A stretch of 14,925 nt of DNA from Gammaproteobacteria bacterium UBA7310 (GTDB taxonomy: Bacteria; Pseudomonadota; Gammaproteobacteria; Pseudomonadales; Ketobacteraceae): positions 22,872-37,796 of the forward strand of contig DKQK01000019.1 of assembly GCA_002471665.1 (NCBI GenBank). The letters run 5' to 3'. Of the stretch, positions 1 to 6,924 are shown piece by piece (positions within the stretch are counted from its first letter, which is position 1; each line of letters starts with the position of its first letter). A model generated the notes under the pieces. That model was not told the DNA's origin, did not search any database, and saw nothing but the letters and a program-made list of their open reading frames with translations. Made by a program: the position numbers and the translations under genes.

Positions 1-29
1 ATTGCAGGCTCCTACTAATTGCAGGCTCC
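1..29. repeat. 12-bp direct repeat, two copies (1-12 and 18-29)
   Basis: The sequence ATTGCAGGCTCC occurs at 1-12 and again, exactly, at 18-29, separated by TACTA, giving a period of 17 bases. It lies about 90 bases ahead of the start of the first ThDP enzyme gene. More copies could lie upstream of the window edge. It may be an activator or repressor site spaced at about 1.6 helical turns, or just the end of a small local duplication. The sequence does not decide between these. Confidence 0.5.
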
Positions 30-121
30 AATATGAACAACACCCTAATTGAATCACGATGCCGGTGTTGCCTGCTTACTACACCGGCGTCGGCACGATC
101 AACAACGAAGGTTCTGCACTT

Positions 122-1858
122 ATGACGGCAAAAGTTTACGAACGCATCCTGGATCTATTGGAAGCAGAGGGAATTAATACGCTGTTTGGGATTCCCGATC
201 CGGGCTTTATTCACATGGCCATGACAGCAGAAGGTCGTGGCTGGAATGTGGTATCCCCGCACCATGAGCAGGCCGGTGGATTTATGGCTGATGCCTGGTC
301 CCGAATGACGGGAAAGCCAGGGGTATGTTTCGGCACCCAAGGCCCAGGGGTTTCCAACCTGGCTGCAGCCATGATAGTGGCAGCAAAAGAGAATGCCCCC
401 ACTATTTTCTTCGGTGGACAGCGCTCCAGAGTTGCATACCAAAGAGCCCGCCGGGGCAGAATACAGTTCATCGACCAGGTTTCCAATTTCAAGCCCATGA
501 TGAAGTACGTGGGGATCATAGAGGAACCTGATCAGTGTGATGAGATCGTGCGCGAAGCCATCCGCCAGGTCACCTCCGGTAAGCCCGGGCCGGCCTATAT
601 TGAATTGCCCCTCAGCGTTATTCATGAGCAATTCAATTGGCCCCCCATAACACCACCGGAAACATACAGATTGGTGGAACAGGCCGCCAGCGCGCCGATG
701 ATTGCCAGGGCCGTTGCCTTGATTCAGGCCGCAAAAAATCCGGTTCTGTTGGTTGGGCAGGGCATGTTCACCTCAAGATCTCATCAGGTAGTGGGGCAAC
801 TGGCGAAGCTGATGGACTGCCCCATATTACAGACTTCCGGGTGTGCCATGGTGATAGCAGGAATGGAGGATCGAACCTTTGCCTATGGCTTTTCACCGGC
901 AGGCCGCGCTGCTGCAAACGAATCGGATCTATGTATTGCCATCGGTACTGAATTGGGTGAACCGGTGCACATGGGTATTGGTCGTCATTGGGAAAAAAAT
1001 GACAACAACCGCAAATGGATTCACATCGAGCGTGATGGTATGGCCATGAACGTGAATCGCCCCATTGATGTACCGCTGGTGGGCGATATCCGGGATGTGG
1101 TACCACAGCTGATTGAAGCATTGGCGGCGACACCACGCACCCCATCAGCGGAATTCACACAATGGAAAACGCTTCAGCAACAGTGGAAAGCTGAGTTGCT
1201 GGCGTCAGTGCCATCCGGCTCCAGACCGGTACATCCTGCACGTTTTATCGTAGAGGCAACCAAAGCCATACCGGGCGACGCCATTTATGCAGCCGACGGT
1301 GGTTCCGTTACCATCTTCGGGTGGACCTATTCTCAGTATCAGCCTCGGGATCTGGTATGGAATCAGAATACAGGACACCTGGGCACTGGCTTACCTTATG
1401 CCGTTGGCGCGGCCATAGCCGCTGATGGTAAACGGCCGGTTGTGCTGGTTACTGGCGATTCCTCCTTTATGTTTCACATTGCAGAGCTGGAAACCGCAGT
1501 GCGCAAGAAGCTGCCGATTGTCTGTGTGGTAGGTTGCGATTACTCCTGGGGCTTGGAGGTGGGTTGCTGGCGCAAACAGGTGGGCCCCGATTCTCCCGAG
1601 ACCGAAGCGCACTGGGGGGACTGGGTTCGGTTTGACCAGATTGCCAGGGGCTTCGGCGCCGAAGGCGTACTGGTGGAAAAAGAAGAAGATATTGCCGCCA
1701 CGGTGGAACGCGCTATCGCCAGTGGCAGGACCACGGTGATTCAAGTACCCATCGACCCGGACGCAAATGCCATGGATGCCCCCAACTACGAAGAATTTAA
1801 ATCCTGGTATACCGACTTCAAAGCGGGTTATGGGGCTGACGCAGAAGACGCTTACTAA
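122..1858 (+). CDS. ThDP-dependent enzyme, acetolactate synthase/oxalyl-CoA decarboxylase superfamily (copy 1)
   Basis: A 578-residue, full-length three-domain ThDP enzyme: PYR domain about 1-170, central Rossmann-like domain about 190-340, PP domain about 370-550. The cofactor-activating glutamate is E49 in PHHE. The ThDP/metal motif starts GDS (445-447) rather than GDG and ends in D473 instead of the usual Asn. Asp there is known in catabolic acetolactate synthases, so metal binding is probably kept. I chose ATG 122, not the in-frame ATG at 59: the paralogue downstream begins at the matching residue, GAAGG sits at 107-111, and nothing precedes 59. The family carries out decarboxylation, carboligation or 2-hydroxyacyl-CoA cleavage. 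An ordinary biosynthetic acetolactate synthase is unlikely, because no regulatory-subunit gene is present and the neighbours are CoA-ester catabolic genes. It is probably co-transcribed with the next gene, 34 bases on. The substrate is unknown. Confidence 0.88.
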   Translation: MTAKVYERILDLLEAEGINTLFGIPDPGFIHMAMTAEGRGWNVVSPHHEQAGGFMADAWSRMTGKPGVCFGTQGPGVSNLAAAMIVAAKENAPTIFFGGQRSRVAYQRARRGRIQFIDQVSNFKPMMKYVGIIEEPDQCDEIVREAIRQVTSGKPGPAYIELPLSVIHEQFNWPPITPPETYRLVEQAASAPMIARAVALIQAAKNPVLLVGQGMFTSRSHQVVGQLAKLMDCPILQTSGCAMVIAGMEDRTFAYGFSPAGRAAANESDLCIAIGTELGEPVHMGIGRHWEKNDNNRKWIHIERDGMAMNVNRPIDVPLVGDIRDVVPQLIEALAATPRTPSAEFTQWKTLQQQWKAELLASVPSGSRPVHPARFIVEATKAIPGDAIYAADGGSVTIFGWTYSQYQPRDLVWNQNTGHLGTGLPYAVGAAIAADGKRPVVLVTGDSSFMFHIAELETAVRKKLPIVCVVGCDYSWGLEVGCWRKQVGPDSPETEAHWGDWVRFDQIARGFGAEGVLVEKEEDIAATVERAIASGRTTVIQVPIDPDANAMDAPNYEEFKSWYTDFKAGYGADAEDAY

Positions 1859-1892
1859 ATACAGCTGCAACCAAGTGAACAGGACAATAACA

Positions 1893-3620
1893 ATGGGCGT
1901 AAAAGTATACGAACGCATACTTCAACTTTTTGAAGCAGAAGGCATCAACACCATCTTCGGTATCCCCGATCCAAACTTCGTTCACATGTTCGTCGCCGCT
2001 GAAGAGCGGGGCTGGAACGTGGTGACGCCGCATCATGAATTGGCAGCCGGCTTTATGGCAGAAGGGTACGCCCGTATGACCGGTACGCCCGCATTGTGCA
2101 TCGCCACCCTTGGCCCGGGCATTGCGAATACGGCCGGTGCCATGATGTGTGCCAAGGTGGAAAACTCTCCGGTGATTTACCTTGGTGGACAGCGTGCACG
2201 AGTAACCGAACAACGGGTACGTCGCGGCCGTATTCAATTCGTTAAGCAGCAGGCGCTGTTTGAAAACTCGGTAAAATACAGTGCCAGCATTGAATACGCC
2301 GATCAAACCGATGAGATCATTCGGCATGCTCTTCGTGTTTGTCAATCGGGAACCCCGGGCCCGGTTTATATCGAGTACCCATCCCATGTGATACTGCAGG
2401 AACTGGAGGTTCCGGCGCCTTTGCCCCCAGAGGCGTACAGGCTGGTGAAGCCGGGTGCAGATGGTGAGATGGTGGCAAAGGCGGCTGAATTGATCAAAGC
2501 CGCGAGTAGCCCAGTATTACTGGTAGGCCATGCCGTGCAATGTTCCCGCGGTGGCCCCCAGGTGAAAGAGCTGGCGCAGCTTATGGGTTGCCCGGTATTG
2601 CAAACCTCCGGTGGCACCGCATTTATTGACGGCATCGAAGACCGCACGTTTCCCTACCTGTTTGCAGAGGTAGCCGATGAAATCGTGGCAAAAGCCGATC
2701 TGGTAGTGGCCATCGGTACTGAAATCGGTGAACCATCCCATTACGGTAAAGGCTATCTGTGGGCAGAAGGCAATGTGGATCGAAAATGGATTTATATCGA
2801 ACTTGATCCGGAAGCCATCGGTGTCAACCGACCTATTGATGTGCCTTTGGTGGGCGACCTGAGAACGGTGGTACCCCAACTTTCAGCTGCACTAAAAAAC
2901 AGCCCGCGGCCGGAGGCCCCAGACCTGCAGCGCTGGATAACGGAAGACAAGCAACGGTTGGCTAATCTGGCAGAGCAGGATTTCTCCACCGAGAGTGGGC
3001 GCGTTCATACTGGTCAATGGGTGGTGGAAGCAACCAAGGCGTTCCCTAAAAACGGCATCCACGTGCGGGACGGCGGTTGTACGGTGATTTTCACCTGGAC
3101 CTATCTGCAAAGTAAACCGCACGATGTGATCTGGAACCAGAACTTTGGACACCTGGGCACCGGGCTTCCCTATGCTATTGGCGCCTCGGTTGCCGATGGC
3201 GGGAATCGGCCGGTGCTCTTTACCACTAGCGACTCTGCTTTTCTGTTTCATATTGGTGAACTGGAGACGGTAGCCAGGCTGGAGCTACCCATGGTGATCG
3301 TGGTTGGTGTAGACAATGCCTGGGGTCTGGAAGTGGGTGTATACAAGCGTACATTCGGCCATGGCAAAACCAGTGAGCCTGGGGTGCACTGGAACAAGGA
3401 TGTCAGATTCGACAAGATTGCGGAGGGACTCGGTTGCCGGGGAATGTATGTCGATAAAGGTGAGGATATCAGTGCAGCCGTAGAGCAGGCATTCGCCAGT
3501 GGCAAGCCTACCGTTATTCATGTGCCCATCGATCCTGTAATCAACCATGGCGGCAATCAAAACCTTGATACACCGAACTACGATCGCTTTCGTACCTGGT
3601 ACGCAGAGGGCCAGCAGTAG
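1893..3620 (+). CDS. ThDP-dependent enzyme, paralogue of the preceding gene (copy 2)
   Basis: A 575-residue ThDP enzyme with the same domain order as its neighbour. Of the first 50 residues 37 are identical, with no gaps, so this is a tandem duplication that has since diverged. The activating glutamate E49 (PHHE) is present. The PP-domain motif reads SDS (446-448), so the first glycine of GDG is lost, and the metal-ligand position is D474 in VDNAWG, which resembles the VDNGYN of catabolic acetolactate synthases. ATG 1893 is chosen because AGGA lies at 1881-1884 with an 8-base spacer. The frame stays open upstream to an ATG at 1767, but that lies inside the preceding gene and has no paralogous counterpart. 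The two products may be subunits of one hetero-oligomer or isozymes for different substrates. Both keep the catalytic glutamate, so neither is plainly dead. The gene ends in front of a terminator shared with the convergent operon. Confidence 0.88.
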   Translation: MGVKVYERILQLFEAEGINTIFGIPDPNFVHMFVAAEERGWNVVTPHHELAAGFMAEGYARMTGTPALCIATLGPGIANTAGAMMCAKVENSPVIYLGGQRARVTEQRVRRGRIQFVKQQALFENSVKYSASIEYADQTDEIIRHALRVCQSGTPGPVYIEYPSHVILQELEVPAPLPPEAYRLVKPGADGEMVAKAAELIKAASSPVLLVGHAVQCSRGGPQVKELAQLMGCPVLQTSGGTAFIDGIEDRTFPYLFAEVADEIVAKADLVVAIGTEIGEPSHYGKGYLWAEGNVDRKWIYIELDPEAIGVNRPIDVPLVGDLRTVVPQLSAALKNSPRPEAPDLQRWITEDKQRLANLAEQDFSTESGRVHTGQWVVEATKAFPKNGIHVRDGGCTVIFTWTYLQSKPHDVIWNQNFGHLGTGLPYAIGASVADGGNRPVLFTTSDSAFLFHIGELETVARLELPMVIVVGVDNAWGLEVGVYKRTFGHGKTSEPGVHWNKDVRFDKIAEGLGCRGMYVDKGEDISAAVEQAFASGKPTVIHVPIDPVINHGGNQNLDTPNYDRFRTWYAEGQQ

Positions 3621-3651
3621 ATTACTGGTGCATTGCTAATGCACAGGGCAC

Positions 3652-3684
3652 AAAAAAGGCTGCGGACAACGCGCAGCCTTTTCT
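3652..3684. terminator. Bidirectional rho-independent terminator
   Basis: A perfect 7-bp stem, GGCTGCG (3658-3664) with CGCAGCC (3672-3678), encloses a 7-base loop. It is flanked by six A on the left (3652-3657) and TTTT on the right (3679-3682), so it has a U-tract in either direction. It sits between the stop of the second ThDP gene (3620) and the stop of the convergent crotonase gene (3717), where a shared terminator is expected. Confidence 0.88.
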
Positions 3685-3716
3685 AAACTGGCAAACCTGG
3701 TAGTACGCATTGCCGA

Positions 3717-4484
3717 TCAGCGGCCCTGCCACTTCGGTTTGCGTTTTTCTGAAAACGCCCTTGGGCCTTCCTGAGCGTCAGCGCTGTTATAACAAAGTTC
3801 AGATGCATATCGAGCTGCTTCCAGCGCAGCGGAGCGCCCCATTTCCGTGGCCAACATAACGGTTTCCCGTGCTGCCCGCACCGACAGTGGTGCCCCTTCA
3901 ATAATGGCGCTGGCCAACAAAATGGCTGCATCCATTAACGCTTCAGGCTCGACCACTCGATTAATTAAGCCGATTTCAAAGGCCCGGTGTGCCGTGATGG
4001 GTTTGCCTGTCAGCAAAATCTCCATCATGATCCGCTGGGGAATCATATGGATAAGAGGGGAAGCCCAAGGTGAGCTGCGACCCACTTTAACTTCGGTCAC
4101 TGCAAATTTTGCAGTTGTACTGGCCACACATAAGTCACACGCCTGGGCAATCATCCACCCGCCAGCAAAGGCAACTCCATTGACAGCCGCAATGGTGGGC
4201 TTGGACAGCTCAATCGAATCGTAGGGTACAGGAAACATATCCCTGGGCGGCACGGTTAAGCCGCGCTCAACCATTTCTTTCAGGTCGCCGCCGGCACAGA
4301 ACGCTTTTTCGCCTGCTCCAGTGAGTATGGCTACCCTTAGATTGACATCACTTTCGAATCGTTCCCAGGCGGAAAACAGGCCCTGGCGTACATCTTTACT
4401 CAGTGCGTTGCGGGTTTCCGGCCGGTTCAGGGTAATAATGGCAATGCCATCATCACGGGCCTCAAATAATACAGCGTCATTCAT
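3717..4484 (-). CDS. Enoyl-CoA hydratase/isomerase (crotonase) family protein
   Basis: A 255-residue crotonase-fold protein of normal family length. The oxyanion-hole segment AFCAGGDLKE (61-70) and the second one around VNGVAFAGG (101-109) are clear. Of the two catalytic glutamates of rat enoyl-CoA hydratase, the one equivalent to Glu164 is present (E131 in VTEV), but the Glu144 position is M111 (AGGWMIAQ). The PGAGG-like loop is also changed, to SSPWAS. This argues against a standard syn-hydratase. An isomerase, hydrolase, retro-aldol or other crotonase reaction using one acidic residue is possible. It is the last gene of the minus-strand operon, 35 bases after the acyl-CoA dehydrogenase. 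The start at 4484 has AAGGT six bases upstream (4491-4495). Family membership is certain; the reaction is not. Confidence 0.9.
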   Translation of the reverse strand: MNDAVLFEARDDGIAIITLNRPETRNALSKDVRQGLFSAWERFESDVNLRVAILTGAGEKAFCAGGDLKEMVERGLTVPPRDMFPVPYDSIELSKPTIAAVNGVAFAGGWMIAQACDLCVASTTAKFAVTEVKVGRSSPWASPLIHMIPQRIMMEILLTGKPITAHRAFEIGLINRVVEPEALMDAAILLASAIIEGAPLSVRAARETVMLATEMGRSAALEAARYASELCYNSADAQEGPRAFSEKRKPKWQGR

Positions 4485-4519
4485 TCTGTCACCTTGAATT
4501 CATGTTAGCACACAGTGCT

Positions 4520-5686
4520 TTAGTAAGACTTGGGTAATCCCAACGCTTTTTCAGCCAGGAAATTAAGAATCATGTGAGGGCTTACCGGCGCAGTACGCGG
4601 GATGAGTATCTCTCTCAAATAACGTTCCACATGATATTCCTGTGCGTATCCCATGCCGCCCAGTGTTAGCATGGCGGTATGACAGGCTTCGAATCCGGCT
4701 TCTGCTGCCAGGTACTTACCCGCGTTGGCCTCAATACCACAGTCTTTTCCTTTATCGAACAGGTTGGCACCTTTCATGACCATCAGATTGGCGGCTTCCA
4801 ACTGGGCCCAGCACTTGGCTAGCGGGTGCTGGATACCCTGATTCATACCGATAGGACGATCAAACACAATACGCTCGTTGGCATAACGGGCGGCCTTGTG
4901 CAATGCTGCCCGGCCAAGTCCAATTGCCTCCGCCCCCAATAAAATGCGCTCTGGATTCAGGCCATGCAGTATGATCTTAAAACCTTCACCCTCAGCGCCA
5001 ATTCGATCTGCTTCAGGAATCCAAAGGTCACTAATAAACAGCATATTGGAATCGACCGCATGCCGCCCCATTTTATGAATGGTGCGCACTTCGACTTTGG
5101 TGGGATCGATATCGGTAAAGAACAGAGTGAGGCCATCGGTTTTGCGGGTGACGTCCGCCAGCGGCGTAGTACGGGCCAGCAACATCATCTTATTGGCGAC
5201 CTTTGCTACTGAAATCCAGATTTTCTCGCCGTTAATCAAATAGCCGCCCTCACGCTTTTCTGCGCGGGTCTTTAATTTGGTTGTATCAAGTCCGGTATTG
5301 GGTTCTGTTACTGCAAAGCAAATAAGATCATCACCACGAATAACCGGGGGTATCATTCGTTGACGTTGCTCATCACTGCCAAACAGTTGTACCGGTTGCA
5401 TGCTGAAAACAGGGCCATGAATACTGGAGGCAGCGGTCATGCCACCACCGGATTCAGCCACTGCCTGCATCATGATCGCCGCTTCGGTGATACCGAGCCC
5501 GGAGCCACCGTTGGCTTCGGGCATGGCAATGCCAAGCCAGCCGGATTCAGCCATGGAGCGGTGAAAATCATGGGGAAAAATGCCTTCCCGATCCCGCTCC
5601 AACCAATAATCATCATTGAACTGAGAGCAGTGCTTGAGTACTGCATCCCGGATATTTTGTTGATCGTCAGTAAATGAAAAATCCAT
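4520..5686 (-). CDS. Acyl-CoA dehydrogenase
   Basis: An FAD-dependent acyl-CoA dehydrogenase of 388 residues, normal for the family, that introduces an alpha,beta double bond and passes electrons to electron-transfer flavoprotein. FAVTEPNTGLD (124-134) matches the first family signature (usual G-S/T-D changed to GLD), and GGMGYAQEYHVERYLRE near the C-terminus matches the second. The MCAD catalytic position (Glu376) is Pro in the segment RTAPVSP. Instead Glu246 in LNPERI lies where isovaleryl-CoA and long-chain dehydrogenases carry their base, so branched or bulky substrates are plausible. The start is set at ATG 5686, which has GAAGGG eight bases upstream. An upstream in-frame TTG at 5707 would overlap the CoA-transferase gene. 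This ATG is 5 bases past the CoA-transferase stop, indicating tight co-transcription. No etfAB genes are in the window. Confidence 0.92.
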   Translation of the reverse strand: MDFSFTDDQQNIRDAVLKHCSQFNDDYWLERDREGIFPHDFHRSMAESGWLGIAMPEANGGSGLGITEAAIMMQAVAESGGGMTAASSIHGPVFSMQPVQLFGSDEQRQRMIPPVIRGDDLICFAVTEPNTGLDTTKLKTRAEKREGGYLINGEKIWISVAKVANKMMLLARTTPLADVTRKTDGLTLFFTDIDPTKVEVRTIHKMGRHAVDSNMLFISDLWIPEADRIGAEGEGFKIILHGLNPERILLGAEAIGLGRAALHKAARYANERIVFDRPIGMNQGIQHPLAKCWAQLEAANLMVMKGANLFDKGKDCGIEANAGKYLAAEAGFEACHTAMLTLGGMGYAQEYHVERYLREILIPRTAPVSPHMILNFLAEKALGLPKSY

Positions 5687-5691
5687 GTAAT

Positions 5692-6909
5692 CTACCCTTC
5701 GTGACAATCTGCGTGAACATCAAGAAGACCCAGTTCGTGCAATATAGCGTCGGTATCCTGGCCGGTTGCTGGTGCAGGGCCCGCCACCTTACCGGGTGTT
5801 TTGGAAAAGCCGGTGGGCACTCCGGGGAACCGTATATCACCATAGGAAGACGGCACTGTCTGGAAAAAATCGACGGCGTTCAAGTGGGGATTATCGAACA
5901 ATTCATCCGGAGTGCGCAGTGGTGCAGCCGGTATTCCCAGTTCGCGAAACAGAGACAACCACTGCGCAGTAGTGCGCTCCTTAAATGTCTCGCCCAGCAA
6001 ACCGTAAATAGTATTGATGCACTTGGCCCTTTGCTCTAGTGTCGCGTAATCGTCACTGGCCCAGCTGGGCTTAACGGCTTCCATAAATTGTGACCATTGT
6101 TTATCGTTGTACACCAACGCAGAGATATGCCCATCCTTGGTTGCATAGGGCTTACGATTACGGGCAACGGCCCTGTGGTAGTTGGCCGGACCAATGGGCG
6201 GGGTAAATAACATGCCATTGGCATGCTCCACCAGCATGAACGACGCCATCGCCTCAAACATCCCCACTTCAACTTCCTGACCCTCTCCACTACGTTCTCT
6301 GTGAAACAGCGCCATGGTGGTGGCGTAGAGCGCGGTCATGCCCGCTATTTTGTCGGCCATGATGGTGCCAACATAATTGACTTCGCCGGTTAACATTTCC
6401 TGGACCGAAGTCAAACCGCATTCCGCCTGGATGGTATCGTCGTAGGCAGGTAAGTCAGCATCTGGCCCGCTTCGGCCATAGCCATAACAGTTGGTGTATA
6501 CAATGGTGGGGTTGAGCTTGGCGACTTCCTCGTAACTGAAGCCCAGTTTGTTGATGGCCTTTGCCCGCATTGAGTGGATAAATACGTCTGCTGTCTTAAT
6601 CAGTTCACGCAAAACATTGGCGCCGCTTTCTGTGCGCAAATCCAACACCATGCTTCGCTTACCACGATTCACATTGACAAACACGCCCCCCATTGCCGGG
6701 ACCGGCCCGGGCGATATATATCGCACTCCATCACCACCCGGTGGTTCTATTTTTATGACATCGGCCCCCATATCCGCCAATAACTGCGTGCAATAAGGGC
6801 CCATAACCATGGCGGTCAGGTCGACCACTCTGATACCACTGAGTGGGCCCCCGTGCTGGCTACCAGCGTTGTTACTGTTTTTCTGTGACTGCGTAGTGTG
6901 ATTCATCAT
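5692..6909 (-). CDS. Class III (CaiB/BaiF, formyl-CoA transferase-like) CoA-transferase
   Basis: A 405-residue class III CoA-transferase, which moves CoA between carboxylic acids through an aspartyl-CoA thioester. The N-terminal part has the typical LSGIRVVDLT and GADVIKIEPPGGD segments (about 23-60), then NRGKRSMVLDL (81-91). The catalytic aspartate is D157 in PAYDDTIQA, aligned with Asp169 of formyl-CoA transferase. A polar tail of about 20 residues precedes the fold. Either of two adjacent ATGs (6909 or 6906) may start it; the upstream stretch is purine-rich but has no strong Shine-Dalgarno sequence. It lies 15 bases after the Rieske gene and 5 bases before the dehydrogenase start, in one operon. 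It probably activates the operon's substrate or an intermediate, with a succinyl-CoA-like or product-derived CoA donor. Specificity cannot be read from the sequence. Confidence 0.92.
   Translation of the reverse strand: MMNHTTQSQKNSNNAGSQHGGPLSGIRVVDLTAMVMGPYCTQLLADMGADVIKIEPPGGDGVRYISPGPVPAMGGVFVNVNRGKRSMVLDLRTESGANVLRELIKTADVFIHSMRAKAINKLGFSYEEVAKLNPTIVYTNCYGYGRSGPDADLPAYDDTIQAECGLTSVQEMLTGEVNYVGTIMADKIAGMTALYATTMALFHRERSGEGQEVEVGMFEAMASFMLVEHANGMLFTPPIGPANYHRAVARNRKPYATKDGHISALVYNDKQWSQFMEAVKPSWASDDYATLEQRAKCINTIYGLLGETFKERTTAQWLSLFRELGIPAAPLRTPDELFDNPHLNAVDFFQTVPSSYGDIRFPGVPTGFSKTPGKVAGPAPATGQDTDAILHELGLLDVHADCHEG
5695..5700 (-). promoter_or_regulatory. Ribosome binding site of the acyl-CoA dehydrogenase gene
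   Basis: On the minus strand GAAGGG is followed by 8 bases and then ATG (5686). It lies across the last codons of the CoA-transferase gene and fixes the dehydrogenase start at 5686 rather than the in-frame TTG at 5707. Confidence 0.75.
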
Positions 6910-6924
6910 GCTCTTCTTCTGCTT

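Noticed and set aside
59..121. Upstream in-frame ATG at 59 that would add 21 residues to the first ThDP enzyme
   Set aside because: The extension has no counterpart in the paralogue, no ribosome binding site precedes it, and ATG 122 has GAAGG at suitable spacing.
155..631. Long antisense open frames inside the ThDP, NMO and other genes
   Set aside because: They mirror strongly coding frames on the other strand, have no ribosome binding sites and show no recognisable domains.
1767..1892. In-frame 42-residue N-terminal extension of the second ThDP enzyme
   Set aside because: It overlaps the end of the first gene in another frame and does not resemble a ThDP enzyme N-terminus; AGGA plus ATG 1893 fits the family.
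122..3620. Calling the ThDP pair acetolactate synthase (ilvB/alsS) or oxalyl-CoA decarboxylase (oxc)
   Set aside because: Only superfamily features are visible; cofactor motifs and context differ from the biosynthetic enzyme, and no sequence feature fixes the substrate.
4485..4519. Small hairpin AGCAC-ACA-GTGCT between the dehydrogenase and crotonase genes as a terminator
   Set aside because: The stem is only 5 bp, there is no U-tract, and the 35-base gap and shared strand favour continued transcription.
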